Positions 12,024 through 25,200 of a stretch of 64,000 bases of DNA are shown here, one piece after another. Within the stretch, counting starts at the first letter, position 1; each line of letters starts with the position of its first letter. This DNA is from Enoplolaimus lenunculus (Eukaryota; Nematoda; Enoplea; Enoplida; Thoracostomopsidae), in NCBI GenBank assembly GCA_030248215.1, contig JASANG010000170.1:1-64000 (forward strand), written 5' to 3'. Under the pieces are notes generated by a model. It saw nothing but the letters and a program-made list of their open reading frames with translations, was not told the DNA's origin and did no database searches. A program made the translations under genes and the position numbers.

Positions 12024-13161
12024 GACACGGTAAACTCTATAGACGTCATATTACCTAACAACAAAGCCACATATTAGACATATCTACCAGTTTGCTGTTT
12101 TGATTTGCCAGTACTCGTACACACCTCGAACAAGCCTAAGCCTAAATATCAAAATCTAAAAAAATTCGGAAACTGCGAAAAGAAATGCACAATATTCTCA
12201 TTTCAATATTTGCCAATTTGTGCGTCATTAGATATGGTTCGATTTATAACGGTAACCAAACTGTAAAGTTGGTATTGCAAAATTTTTAAGTTTCTTAAAT
12301 ATTAAATTGGATAGGTTTAGAAACGCCATTAATATTGCGATCTACTGTAGATTTGTAGAGCAAGTTAACACTATAACTCTATTTGTGTTTAGATATTTGC
12401 ATGCCAATGTTTCTAATTGTATGTTTAGTCAAACGCAGCGCTATCATGTGCAAACTTAACCGTTGAAACGGTATCGCTTAACTTTTATAATCACAGCATT
12501 ATATAGTTGAGTTTAAATTTATAACTCGCCCAAATAATCATATTTATACTAGTATTATGATGCTGTTCACAATAAAAATGTTATACTTAGCGCAAAATAT
12601 GTCACGGGGGATCGTCCGGATGTCAAAGAGTTTTGGTTAATTTTCCTCGAAAAAATTGGCGTTTTTTGCCTTGGTCAACTTGCTAAGATACGAAATGTAC
12701 CGTAAAACATTTTCGCGCTTTGAGCGAGATGTGCTTTCTGACTTATACTATCGCGTTGTGTGTTTGCTAAAATTTCAAGTAATGTGATTTTTCGGAGTGT
12801 ACCTGTGCATCCCAATGTGTCATTTTAAAACACCGTTTGCCCCCATATATCTGATTCGCGGTATCTTCGGTGCAACTCTCATTGACACGGAATTCCACTT
12901 GTGAAAATTTAGCAACACTTGAAAACACAAGTGTGTACTGAGAGGGTCACAGGGTAACTCGAACGTCCGCTCCTTCCTGTGATCCGCTATCAAAATAAGG
13001 AAGCAAATTTGAAGACTTTGTCAAATCTTTAGGTTCGAAGCTTTAATGCGACCGATGAGTACCACAAATTTGGTTATTTTAGATTGCGAAGTTTCTAGGT
13101 GTGATTTTTAATTTAAGTTTCATTAATGTTATTAAAACTGACCAACTATGTCGTGCTTGAT
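12024..13161. other. Intergenic, nothing recognised
   Basis: AT-rich DNA without a supported feature. Confidence 0.4.
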
Positions 13162-13572
13162 TCAAATTTCGCCTTTTGTGGCGGTGATGTATGAAATCAG
13201 CCCAACGACAGTGCCGTTCAACTGTGCCGCGATATATATCCTTGGCAATGGTTTATCACTGTCTTGGTAGGTATAAAAACATGTAGCACTAGACTGCTTA
13301 TTACTTTTGTATAATTTCTTGTCCAGGTTCGGTGTCATGCAGGTCCGCGTCATCAGAAAATTTAAACCTTTTGAAAAGGTGGCCATTTTTAATTTGGAGG
13401 CGGAAAATCGTTTGATCTTAAGCCGCGGCACTGATTGGGAAACAATAGAGCTATCCGTCAGAGCTTCAATACGTATATAACGTCTGAAATGATTCAAGAC
13501 AGCGCTCAGCTTTAGATAATTACAACGTTGGAAACGGTTTGTTTTTAAGCAAGAAAAACTTAGGTCTGTCAA
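13162..13572 (-). CDS. ORF or exon candidate with overlapping open frames
   Basis: The longest non-repeat frame in the first half of the window, 136 codons. Inside it, an acceptor-like TGAATCATTTCAG ends at 13493 on the minus strand, and only the long frame stays open after it. A second frame is also open from about 13419 to 13309 and encodes an acidic, protein-like stretch (RFKFSDDADLHDTEPG). It could end at a GTAATA donor. Both cannot be equally real. I do not recognise either product, and no partner exon was found nearby. Confidence 0.2.
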   Translation of the reverse strand: MTDLSFSCLKTNRFQRCNYLKLSAVLNHFRRYIRIEALTDSSIVSQSVPRLKIKRFSASKLKMATFSKGLNFLMTRTCMTPNLDKKLYKSNKQSSATCFYTYQDSDKPLPRIYIAAQLNGTVVGLISYITATKGEI

Positions 13573-14234
13573 CGATAACGAACCAGAAAAGTGTCGATGA
13601 TGATATTCTAAACCGATGTTAAACCTTTCGACGATGCTAAACAGAGAAACCGTAAGCTCTGTTCTTGGCCAAGATGTGATTTTAACGCTCGATCCTGACG
13701 GTTAAATGCTTCAAATGGCCAATGAACAATTATATTACCGAAGCGTACAGGTGTATTGCGTTGGTTTGGCTGTTATTTTACTAACCTAAAAGTACTGGAA
13801 CATATCAGCGTTGACCAATCAGATATCCACTACATTTTTTTAAAACGTATTATTTTCTAATGAAAATTGATTTCAAGAATGGTCAAAAACCATTTTTCTG
13901 GCGTTAAACTTGAGAACAACAGTGACGGCCAAACAGTGTTGTTGGTTTTGTTGCTATAAGTGCCAGTTTTATAAGAAGACTGCTAATATATGTTTGATTC
14001 CCTAGAGCTATTTGTTAAGTTTCATTTATCAACTTCACCTGTGGCGCTGCTGAGCAAAGAAATTGCACCTGTGCAAACAGAATGATTGCAAGAACAGCAA
14101 ATCGTTGCGTAATATATTCATAAGAAATATTAGGTCACGAATATTTTGAAGTAAAACCGCAATGAAAGCGGCTGACAAATATCCTCCTACACAAAGCGGT
14201 GTTTACATGCTGAATTTGTCAAAAACCGCTTTAA
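13573..14234. other. Intergenic, nothing recognised
   Basis: No feature supported. Confidence 0.4.
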
Positions 14235-14496
14235 CCCCTTCTCACATTGAGTTGCCTGTAGGCAACTCAGCGCAGTGTATATACGTTAAATAGTATATAT
14301 CGCACCGTGTTTAACAATTGCAACATGTATACATAGTACTAAATCACCACAAGACGTGAGAGCCCCTCGGGCTCGAGCGTCAAGCTCCTATAGCTGAGTG
14401 GTGATGATATACGCCTCCCAGTGCAGTCACTGGAGTTCGAATCCTAGCATAAAAGTAGGTCTCAGGGGAAATAAAAAATATTCATGTGAGAAAGGG
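14235..14496 (+). mobile_element. TTAA MITE with tRNA-like segment, copy 2
   Basis: CCCCTTCTCACATTGAG and AATATTCATGTGAGAAAGGG ends sit between two exact TTAA sites (14231-14234, 14497-14500). The hairpin GACGTGAGAGCCCCTCGGGC is at 14354-14373. The tRNA-like part has box A TAGCTGAGTGGTG and box B GAGTTCGAATCC, the best-kept box B of the family here. Confidence 0.9.
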
Positions 14497-15462
14497 TTAA
14501 ACCTATCATGTATAGTTTCATTAAATACTGTAGTGATTCGAATAACACTGAGGAGACTGGAAATTTTGGTGCCTTGCCTGATGGTGGTGCCCAGTCTACT
14601 AAGTTACAGATTGTTATTTATTTTACATATAGTCTGCCTGATTTTGGACATGCCACTTATGCCATACTGTATGATTTCAGTATACAATATTCGTTAGTTT
14701 GAAATATACTTCTAAAACTAAAGTATACTGCGGACGGCTATATTGCTTTAGACCTAAGATAGAGAGCGCTGTTATTAAGTTCTCTCTTCCGCGTTACTAT
14801 TGTAGTGTCATTGTTATAGTTTTTGTTGTAAACAACCAATTTTATTTTTGAAAAAATAGCAACCAGTTTAAAGTTTCATGATACCATTCCAACTTTAATT
14901 TCATCAGTTTTGTGAAATTTTCTCGCGTTTGACAAACATGTGCCAGTATAGCCGTTTTAATATTCCAAAAGAATTTTTAATTAAATTGAAAATTCCGACA
15001 ACTGCTTCGGTTTTGGTCTTGTTAAAACATCCAAGTCGCCCTGCCTTTGCAGAAATGAAAATTAATGATCAATACGTTGACGTCCTATCAATCTCTAACG
15101 CGGTAGCAATGTTTTCAGTCCTTTAGGATAAATTTAAATTATACGCATTATAGTTTTTATTTTACCGCAGACTCTGGTAGATGCCTAAATTCGAAACAAT
15201 TTCTCAGCAATGGTACGCTATTAATATTCGATTTCCACTAAAATATAAACAATGGACTGGTTGACCAGAGGTTGAACAATTTGAAAGAGAAAACATTTGA
15301 AACTAAAATCTGGATTAAATGTTCAAAGTTAAAGCGCAAAAGTGACCTGTAAAATTTTAAACAATTAATAAGAAAGCATTGATATTTCGCACTACATAGC
15401 ATTTTCACATGCAGTGTTTTTTATATAAATTGCAATTCTTTGCAGATTTTTTAAAGCTGGTA
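14497..15462. other. Intergenic, nothing recognised
   Basis: Small frames at 14508-14702 and 14929-15126 have no recognisable features. The first overlaps the MITE edge. Confidence 0.4.
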
Positions 15463-15883
15463 CTGTAGTGACCCGAAGAAGGGGGCTGATATTTATTTGG
15501 CCTCTCCAGAGGGTACCTTTTGTTATTCGGTTACGGACTGTTAATTATTTTCATTCACCTCTTCGTTACAGATATCCACCGTTGCAACTATTCGTTGAAT
15601 TAAACGTTTAGTTGTCTTGTATCAAAACGTAGAACGATATAATGCAAGATTATACTTAGGAATGTACTTTAAAAACTTAAGTATATTTTAAACTGTGGAA
15701 CTCAACTGTATTTAGTGCTAGAGTTATATATGCACTGCAATTTCTGAGAATTGGCATTTATGCACTCTAGAGTTTAGGGATTCTTTCCGCGTACGGAGTC
15801 TTATTAGGGATACGTACTCCTATTGATTGAGACTCAAAGTGGCGACCCCCTCTTACTACCCTCTTTTATTCGGGTCACTACAG
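15463..15883. mobile_element. Family C TIR element, copy 2
   Basis: TIRs CTGTAGTGACCCGAAGAAG and TTTTATTCGGGTCACTACAG sit between TA dinucleotides (15461-15462, 15884-15885). Compared with copy 1 it carries roughly 110 extra bases near 15670-15785. No protein-coding frame. Confidence 0.85.
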
Positions 15884-16940
15884 TACCGGAGTTTGTTTTG
15901 GTCTCACGGTCCGGTCAACTTCAAATAACAAAGCTATTTTCTTTATCAAGGTTAACGTAACTTCATTGCCTGACCTAACAAACTTGAGTTTTCTGTTTCT
16001 TATAGTCTTTTATATTGAACAGATTTTTCGTACTACAAAATTGCAAGATATGCGGCTACTAGCAGTTCCTTAATAACAATCCGCACAAGATGCGTTAATG
16101 TGACTTTACTTCCAGAACTCTTGATCGTCGTTACCCCAATGTCTATACAATTTTGTATAGCATATGACTGATATGTGCCGGTTGCAAAGCTAACCACATT
16201 AACTAATTGTACAGATAACTAAAATTTTCGGCAAGCTTCAGAAAACGATTTGCAATTGAAAATAGGATTCGGAGTGTAAAGTTTGTATTTATTTATACTC
16301 AAAAATGACAATTTTGGGTTTGGTGAAATGCTAGCGCTGCGCAAAGAGCAGCATTAATGTCTGCGGCCAAACCTTGTCAAATTTTTCACTTGAGAACACG
16401 TTTACTTGTCCATAAACGCTTAAGTTTTTAGAAATCTACGAAATACCTTTTGCCATTGGTTCATATTATACAGATGTGGAAGTAGAATCGACTGTAATTG
16501 CCATTTATAAAACATACTCTTCCGCTTGATCCGTAGTTCAACTCAATGAAAACTAAGAGTCCTGTGTGCGTTGTTTTCGAGAAATTAATCTCGTTTCAAT
16601 TTTAGCTGTGTAGCAGCAGTCGGATTATGTTTGTTTACTCGTGGCTTCGTTAGCGGTAGTGCGCGGTATCAGAAAGGTAAACATTAGTTTTCTCTGCTTT
16701 ATTTATATATGCAACCGCAAAATGCTTTCCGCTCTCGTGTATCCACGCTAAATTAATCAGTCTTTACACAATTTACATTTGTAGTGTTTTTCTAAATTTA
16801 TTGAAACAGTAGATTTTCTGAGTATTTTTGGAGAATCGAATTAGGTAATAGTTCAGAGAACCTCAATTTGAGATTCATGAATATTTGCCCAAATTATGTT
16901 AATTAGCAACGTCAGCAGCATGGTTGAGGTCGCGCTTCAA
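15884..16940. other. Intergenic, nothing recognised
   Basis: No feature supported. Confidence 0.4.
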
Positions 16941-16974
16941 ACTATATATGTTGCAGGTATCCAACAAGAACTAA

Positions 16975-17345
16975 ATTTTGCCGGAACAGGAACAGCAACA
17001 GGAATTGAATTTTTTGCAGGAATCGGAACATTAACAGGAACCGGAGTTTTAAATATTTTTTCATCGTCGAATTACTGTTTGACATTTCTTAAAAGTTTGC
17101 CAAAAAACGGTTTAAGCAAATTTTGAGCTATTTTCTGCGAAAACTCAACTGAAATAGTTTATTAAAAAATTGAAGTAATTGAAAAACGCTCATATCGAAA
17201 TAACAATTTTTTCAAAGACAAAGTTTTCGATGTTTAAATGATTAGGCATAATTTGTGACCAAATCGTAAAAATTCCTGTTCCTGCATCTTTACATGCAGG
17301 AACAGGAACACTAACAGGAATTGAATTTTTGCAGGAATTCCGGCG
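16975..17345 (+). repeat. Direct-repeat pair with a perfect 15-bp hairpin
   Basis: GGAACAGGAACAGCAACAGG plus the next 25 or so bases at 16983-17026 recurs at 17299-17343. At 17273-17308 the stem TTCCTGTTCCTGCAT pairs perfectly with ATGCAGGAACAGGAA over a 6-nt loop. It looks like a decayed repeat-ended mobile element. Confidence 0.6.
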
Positions 17346-18550
17346 GCTCGACTTTGACGGGGCTTCCTACACATAAAAAATGGTCTTCAAACTTCACGAT
17401 TCTGTCTTTTTAAGCTTTTAAGACTAAAATGTCAGGAATGCCAGACATTAATTGTCTTGTAAAGTTTCGAAATTTTTGTCTGAAATGTGTAAAACATTAA
17501 TTCATTATATTCAAGCAATTACTTTTGCCAATTTATAAGACATATATTTCTTCCTTTCAGGAAAATGTGTTATATTCAAGAAGTAATTTTCCAATTTTAA
17601 TCTATGCAAAAGGGGTTTCTACGTTTATATTCATAAAAGTATATATAAGCAATCTAATTTTAAGGATATTTCGGAATGAGCTTAGTAAATTGCAGAGTTT
17701 TATGTCTTAAAGCTTTCAGACCTATAGATCTGAGAATTTTCAAAAAAGTCTGTAGTTCAAACCATATATGTCTGGACTCTCTAATAAGACAAATTTGTCT
17801 TCAATTTCAGATTTTTATGAATGTCAGGCAATTTGTCTCATGCGTAGGCGCAGGAGTGCTTTACCGCAAGCAGTGGGGTTGTTGCAGCGATGCTGAACTG
17901 AAGCATTCATGAAATCAAAATCGGGACCTTAAATGCCGAAAAGTTGAACTCGCTGAGTTGAACAACGACCATATTTTGATTGTTCTTTTTATAACCTGAT
18001 TATAATTCAAAATGTCATAATGTATCATTCGAAAAACTGGTCGATAAGCGGTTTTGAAAACTGGCCACCACCATGGACTTTTCATTTCCGGTCCTTCGTG
18101 TATGAGTTATAAACCCCGGTTGATAATATATAAAGAAAATGAAATTGATATATGTGCATAATACACAAACTGTGACAGCGCTGCTGAGTAAAAATTTCAT
18201 TGCGGATGTGGTTTTTTGTTTTAAATAAAGCACACAAGAGGTGTTTTCTTTTACCGGTCCGCTTCGCCAGACCGCAGTTATAGTGGCAGGTAACCTGTTA
18301 CGTTGAGAATTTAAACGCTTTTTCAATTATCACAACGTGGTAGTTGCAAATAATTAAACGTCGTAGAAATACATGCTATTCAACATAAACGGTTATTAAA
18401 TTTTCACTAGATCTAAGGTGAATTCTTTGAATTAGTGACTTTTAGCATGAATTCAACATTATGTGTTACTTTCCTCGTGCAAGCTTAAGCCTAAAGCCAA
18501 ACCTGAGTTTAATTCTAATCTGAAGCCTAAACCAATTTGCCTTAGTAGTG
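17346..18550. other. Intergenic; weak terminal-exon-like stretch at 17819
   Basis: Acceptor-like CTTCAATTTCAG ends at 17818, and the following frame runs about 30 codons to a stop at 17912. No partner exon was found, so I do not call a gene. Positions 18484-18540 hold a CCTAAG-rich tract. Confidence 0.3.
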
Positions 18551-18774
18551 TTAAAATCTGATATGGGCAACTCAGCGCAATGTGTATACATTAAGTAATA
18601 TATCGTACGCAGTGTTTAATAATTGGTATGTCCGTAGTATTTACTACCTCCCACATTACGTGAGATCGCCTTTGTGCCCGAGTGTCTAGCTCCTACAGCT
18701 GAGTGGTGTTAAATCTTCCCTCAAATTGCTGTGGTTTCAATCCTAGCATAAAAATATTCACGTGAGAAACGAAT
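18551..18774 (+). mobile_element. TTAA MITE with tRNA-like segment, copy 3 (decayed)
   Basis: The interior matches copies 1 and 2: GGCAACTCAGCGCAATG, TACGTGAGATC, AGCTCCTACAGCTGAGTGGT, GGTTTCAATCC, ATATTCACGTGAGAAA. The CCCTTT termini are lost. Confidence 0.75.
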
Positions 18775-18794
18775 AAATTCGGCAGCTACTGACC

Positions 18795-19176
18795 CCAAAA
18801 ACTTAAACACATGTTTAGTAGAAATACTTTTATATAAGCTTAAAAAATAACTTGATTTATTAAGTTTAAGATAATCTAGCAGTATTAAAGTAACTTTCTA
18901 GAATTATAAAACGAACTGGTAGGTTACGCTCAAACTCATTTGAAACCTAACATATCTTTAATCTAATTTAATGAATTTTAAGAACAACACAGTTTCCGAG
19001 CAGCACTTACACGTTAAACCAAAAATAAGTTTGCATAAACTCGTTCGAAACTTAAAAATATGTTTGTTTAAATTAAACATAAAATTCTGGTTTAGCTATT
19101 CCGTCCAGCCATTTATGTTTAACTTAATGTCATGTTCAAAGTTAGTTAAGCTATAATTTAATTTTAAGTTTTTAGA
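18795..19176 (-). mobile_element. Family E AT-rich element, copy 1
   Basis: CAAAAACTTAAAC and AAGTTTTTAGAG ends bracket an AT-rich interior that matches, in reverse, the copies at 29569, 32147 and 33579 (for example the TCCGTCCAGCCATTTA block). No protein. Confidence 0.7.
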
Positions 19177-20013
19177 GTGTTGGTATGGTTCAGGATAGTG
19201 TACCATGTAAATTTTAAACTATATACACACTGTAAACACAGAAAAACTATTTGATTCCACGGCAGCTAGAAAATTTAGTCAGGCGAACCAACGCTAACTT
19301 TAGACGTACATCTAAGCATTATTTTTGATGTCATGAATGCCTAAAGACTCTAGTGCTTCTAAAATCAAAGACAGAATAATTTAGCTAAGTCAATATCAAA
19401 AGTTAACGTCTAAATCTTAAACTTATAGTGTAATTTTGTGTATATTTTGTTCGGAATAATAGCTCGGTGTCGGCGTAGGTAAAAGCAAATTGCTGTAGTT
19501 GCTGGCGGCTAAGGCTTGAAAAAATTATCGATGATAGAGTATGGTTATCGTAACAAGCAACGGTATTTCCTGTAACAACTTGGTTTCTGGTCTGTTTTAG
19601 TCAACGGTCGCAACAACTCGTTTGATAAGTTATTCCATGCCTTTACAGTTCTTGATGGTGAGCATTAAAGCGTTTTAAGCTTTCTCGCTAGAAGGTTAAG
19701 CAAATTTAAACTGCTGTTTGAGGTATTTTGACAGTTGATATGAGATTCCAACTCGGAACTTATCGGTTTCATGTACTTAATATTTTAGTGATTATTTGCA
19801 CTGGCGGATACGAAACGGTGAAGCGTATCTTTCACCATGAAAATGTTGAGAATTTTTTAATTATTGGCAAAAATGATGGAAAATTTTGTTGCTTCGGGGC
19901 AAATGTTAGCCAACTAAAATACATAAATGACGTGTATATACACGTGCAATTGATAGATAATCTGTACTCGTACAGTTTTTTACTAATTATTAACTGTATG
20001 GGTTGTATCAATT
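19177..20013. other. Intergenic, nothing recognised
   Basis: Overlapping AT-rich frames at 19728-20200 look like noise. Confidence 0.4.
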
Positions 20014-20172
20014 TGCCACAAGACGCGACAGTCCTGCCGTGCTTGAGGGCTAAGCTCCTATAGCCTGAATGGTGGATAAAAAAGCTTCCAAACAGAGGAT
20101 CCGGAGTACCGAAACCTAGCTTGAAATTAGATTTCAAACAAAATAGAAAATAGTCATGTGACAAATTCTTAA
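20014..20172 (+). mobile_element. TTAA MITE with tRNA-like segment, copy 4 (strongly decayed, 5' end lost)
   Basis: Keeps CCACAAGACGCGACAG, AAGCTCCTATAGCCTGAATGG, GATTTCAAACAAAATAGAAA and GTCATGTGACAAATTCTTAA. Order and orientation match the better copies. Confidence 0.65.
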
Positions 20173-22082
20173 TGCTATGATGAGAATACAAAATTTTCAA
20201 TCAATAAAACATTTATATCTACTACGTAAATTATACATTGTTAACTCATTTATATTCTACAAAGCAAGAATAAGCAGGTATATATTTCCGCAAAAACACT
20301 AGACTTCATTCAAGATTATGCATGCATTGAGGGTGATTTTCTAGTCGCACTACTCGCAAATATAGACTGAAAACTTGTGAATGAACAAACTCTACTGTTT
20401 ATGAGTAAATGCCTGTTGGCTGACGAGTTTTGATGAAAATTACCATTAACTCAAGAGGTACACGGCGACCGCCGTCTATTTTCAGTTGGGGTGTTCAAAC
20501 GTGGCTCTTTTTGCCAACTCGTACCATAGCGCTAACAGTGTAGATACCTTTAAAAAATTTTTTTACTCAATATACCTACGTATATTAAATTTGCTTAAGA
20601 GACGCAGAGGGGTGCATCTATTCCTCCTTGCGCTGCATAATTGCCAGAGCTTGTGGTAAAAGAAACCATAGTGACGAGGAGAGAATATAAATGTCATTGA
20701 GACAGGGAAAATGAAGTATAGCACGAGTTTCCATTCGGAAATATTTGTGCGAGACGGTGCGAAGCGATTTATTAAAAATTCATCCCTGGCTTTTACGATA
20801 TTTACTTTGAATTCATTCCATGGGAGTAGTCTGAGGTTTGTGGTTTGGGTAGAACCACATTAATTACTTAAGCATATACGGCTTGTAATCCTATTTGCCC
20901 CAACAGAATTTAGTTTTATTATGCGCCGTTCACGTTATAAAATTCGGCCTGGCAACAAAATGTGTCATAGCCCAGCGATAACGAGTGGTCGTTGTCCCTA
21001 CCTCAAAGATCGCCGTGACCGCATTTGCTACAGTTGTGTCTGCGACGCCTTATCTCGTGCACTTTTGACCCATGGTTTATTAACCGTTGGAAATTTGAAT
21101 TTTAGCATAACGTTTGCGGCGCAATTGAAATTGCAATTGTGGAAATTATTAATTTTCCGATTAACAACTTTAGATTTTTGGTTCAAAATGATTTAGTAAG
21201 TTTAAGCCATAGCATATTAGTTTGAAGGTTTTATGATTTGGAAAAATCCAAAAACTTGAGAAAAGTAACCTAAGATGAACAAACTATAATTAAATGACAA
21301 AACGACTTCTGATTGGATCAACGGTGAAGTAAAACATTAATACAGACGATGATTGGAGTGGATGAAAAACTAAGGGTAGGCAGATCTGCGATGAACATTT
21401 GGTTCAGATAGAATGTTCAGGTTTGTAAATACCAAATACTTGAGTTGTTTTAAGTGCATAAGATCGGTATATAGCACAAGATCGAGCAAAATCAGGTACC
21501 AATTTGAGCCAAAATACCCAACATAAAAGGCGATTTTTTAAACAAAGATCACATGTACGGGTGGTAACTGGTATATTCAAGGGGGGTGGTGTTTCACGCT
21601 CCCCCTTCACCTTGGTTGTTTAAACAATTTTTATGTAGGAAGGTATTTAGAGTAAAAAAATTACAAAATATATAGCCGGAGGGAGATTCTTTAAGATTTT
21701 GTTCGTTCTGAACTTGATTTGATCGTCTCTAATCTACATATTACGATGGCGTTCATGACCAAACGTCTGCTTGTTCTGATTAAATTTTAAAAGCGTGACA
21801 TTAAATCGTTTTAACCGACACAAACCGACCGATGTTTATTTAAAAAAAGCGGATGTCACAATTTCAAGGTTCAGTGTTGATTTGATTTTCGAATATCGTC
21901 ACGCACTTAATACTGTTTAAATGTGCTAAAAAGTGAATCCAATTAATTTTAATTGGCTTGTTCTGTGGTCAAATACGAGCGTTGATCAGGTTTGGTAGGT
22001 TAATTTTCGTGGTTGGCTTTTCTTCGCTTTAGTACATTTTGAATTAAATCATGGATGCGAGTTGATATTTTATCAGTGTGGC
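20173..22082. other. Intergenic, nothing recognised
   Basis: Includes a somewhat G+C-richer patch at 20920-21080 that is open in one frame for 91 codons without recognisable motifs. Confidence 0.4.
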
Positions 22083-22288
22083 GGCCCAGGTAAAGATCAG
22101 GGGCGGAACGTTTTTCTGTGGGACTAGAAAAGAGTAACCTTAAAGCGTTAGTCTCGTTTTTTCGCTTGGCTTAGGCTTAGGCTTAGGCTTAGGAATATGC
22201 TCATGCTTACGCTTAGGCTTAGGCTTAGGCTTAGAAGGCTTATTAATATGCTTATAATACTATTCCGCCCCTGTTCTTTACATTGGCC
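22083..22288. mobile_element. Family B hAT-like MITE, copy 2
   Basis: GGCCCAGGTAAAGATCAGG to ...CTTTACATTGGCC, with a TTAGGC array (22168-22230) in the core. Flanks AGTGTGGC and AGCGCGGC differ only by two C/T transitions, a good aged 8-bp duplication. Confidence 0.85.
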
Positions 22289-25200
22289 AGCGCGGCTAAG
22301 TTGAATCTACATTTAAAGAAAGGATAATCTTGTACAAGGTACGAGCAAGATGGGCAACATTAGGGTCTTTGTTGTCAAAATACTTAGTTATCTATCTGTA
22401 AAGCCTAAAAAGCATTCTAGGGAACCAAATATTTTTCTGAAACGTAATTCCTAAGGCCTAAACAATGCAACAGTTACAAATTTCCTAATTTATTTCCAAC
22501 AATACCTATTGACCAGAATAAGTTACATCGTGTCCAATATTTGGAGTTGTGTATGATAACAACGATACATGACGCGGTGTCGCTGCTTAATAATAATATG
22601 TTACCTATAGAAATTTTAGGCATTTCGGGCACATTAAAGTTATTTCGTCACCATCAAAAGAGTAGTTTACAATGGTTATAGTTGATCTTACCCTGCTACC
22701 TGGGTTCCAGGCCCGATGAAACCTTTAACATTTTTGATCCGTGAATCATATTCTGTCCGCTCAATTGACCTGTGAATGGCACATTTTTCCACTTCAACCG
22801 TTTAGGTTTGAAAATATTTAAACAAACATTGTTTCATTGTTGTTTCAGAGTGGTACACCGAACCTAAATTTCAAAAATATTATTTATCACAGATATTAAG
22901 CGTAGTTTTTGCCAGATTTTTTGGTAAAAACAGGAACCAATGCATCACAATTATATACAGGATACAGTTGTACTTTCGTAGTATATTATGTATATTTTTC
23001 TAATTCACCAACGAGTTGGACGCTGAAGTTTAATTTTAGATTTTTGACGCCGTCCAAATGTGCGTGTATTTGTGTCGGTTTGGCTCTGTGTATTCTTAGT
23101 TGTTTCTTTTTGTATTTTTTGCTTATTTCTTTGTAATATTTATATTTGTTCACAAAGTTTACGTATTTGTTTTTTTAGTTACATCAAATTTGACGCTCCG
23201 ATTACAAGCTCAAACGGTTCTAAAGCGTCGTGTCTTAGAAGGCATAAGAGAATTTTAATTGCTTTCACAAATATATCGCTAATTCTGACAATCATTCTGG
23301 TTTCTTACCCTGTTTTAGCAAAATTTTTATTAATTTTCAATATACCGCACCAAGTTTAATGTCAATCAATGATTGGTGGTAAATTGAACAGTGAAAGCTG
23401 TCACAAATCTGAATGTCCGATTTGCTTGGCATTTAATATTGCAAACGCTGAGTCAAGTTCCTGAACACTTTGTTATGCAATTTCCACAATATCATGAGTA
23501 CTTATTGCAGGGGTGACTTTTGAATGCGGTAGTGCGCTGCACACTGAATTGTTCTTGGATTCAGTACGCTGCAATTTTGAAGCGTTTTGTATTGCAGAAA
23601 TTGCAGTATTTAAGGTTGTTTTTTTATGAATTTTGTGATTATGATGCTGTTGTTTTGTTTGCTACGAATGTTTATGCAATTTTAGGCGTTGATAAGATTA
23701 TTATTTTACGGGTTAGTTGTTTTATGCCGATTCGTCTCCAGGCAATGATGGATACTTTTAGCGAAGATATGTATTATTCTGATTTCAAAATGCTCTTCTG
23801 GTTTGCCAATGAAGTTAAATTGTTGTTTAATAATGGTACGTGTCCAAATTGGTTTAATATAAATTTCAAATCAACAGTCGAATGACTTTAAAATTTTAAA
23901 ATAAATTTTCGGTTTAACGATTAATAAAATTCATTCTATTCGTCAAGTACATGAACTGAAACGTCTAGACGCTTAATCATGATTCATTTCTGTTCAGTTT
24001 TTGACCGACCAACCCATGTCGCCACCAGACAACATTTGGTCGAACCTATAGGGTGGCACGGCAGTTTTCGGTTCATTTACCCGGGTTTGAAGCAAAGCAT
24101 ACCTTTGATCCCTAAACAGCACAACGGTTGTTTATAGATGCTGCTCCTTTGACCAAGAACCTGAAGTCATTATAAAAAACCAATTATAATATCAACAATC
24201 GATAATGGACTGTCAGAATTGCACCAAAAACAAGGGAAAGAATACCGACCGACGCCTCCATACCAATTGAAACACGATCTGACCAGCGAGAAGTACCTAT
24301 TGCCGTATTGAATATTCGTTAAAAATTTGGCTAATTCTAATTTAAGAGACAGCCATTCCTTTACTCATGCTTTGTATATCCTCGTTTTCCGTTACAAGTT
24401 TCTAGGTGCACCACTGAATAGACTAATAGGAGGTAATCAATAATTTAATTTGATTTTTAAACAATCCAATGTTTATAAAAGTTTCACTCAATTGTGCTGT
24501 TTTGGCCTCTTATGTACTCTAATGACGAGTTATGGACTCTATCCAGCGACGTACTGTAATTTTGTTCACGAGTAGCTCGCAGCCCGCTTTGGAACCCTCC
24601 AGTGGCCACTGTTACTAAACTGGCAAAGGACACGGGGCACATGTTCCATGTGGACACGACCCAAAATTAAACAGTAAGCGGTGTTTTTCAAATTTCCCAT
24701 TTGTTTACGCTTTGATAGTGTCTACTTTTGCTGTAAGTATACTTTAGGCAGTGCACGTATTCGGGTGTTAGTAGTCACTAATTTATGCTTGACTGCAAGC
24801 AAAGTGTGCTTTAATAAACAACAGCAATGCGCCTTGTTTATTTTGAAAAATCATTTGCCTTGTAAAGCTTTGTTTTTCTGTTTGTTTACATTTCATTTAG
24901 CTTCAAAGGTATTGAGGCTTTTAATTTCAATGCTTCAATCTGTTCACAGTCCATCTTCTGTCAGAGTGTGTGAGTATAACAACGGAAACATTGACAGAAA
25001 ACCTTCGTATAGGCTATGTTAGTTTGGTAAAAGAGTTTATAACTTTTGCGTCTAACAAAACCGTGTTTACAAAGTATTCGGCGCTTATATACGTCCCTTC
25101 ACTTTCCCGCGTTAGGCTTCGGTTTAGGAAACGTTTACTTGCGTCTAAGGCTTTTGCCTAAACTTAACATTAATAGGGTTGAGACGTTAAGTGTCAGGTG

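Noticed and set aside
24558-24670. G+C-richer 35-codon frame ending at a TAA
   Set aside because: Composition is suggestive but the upstream junction is poor and no other exon joins it.
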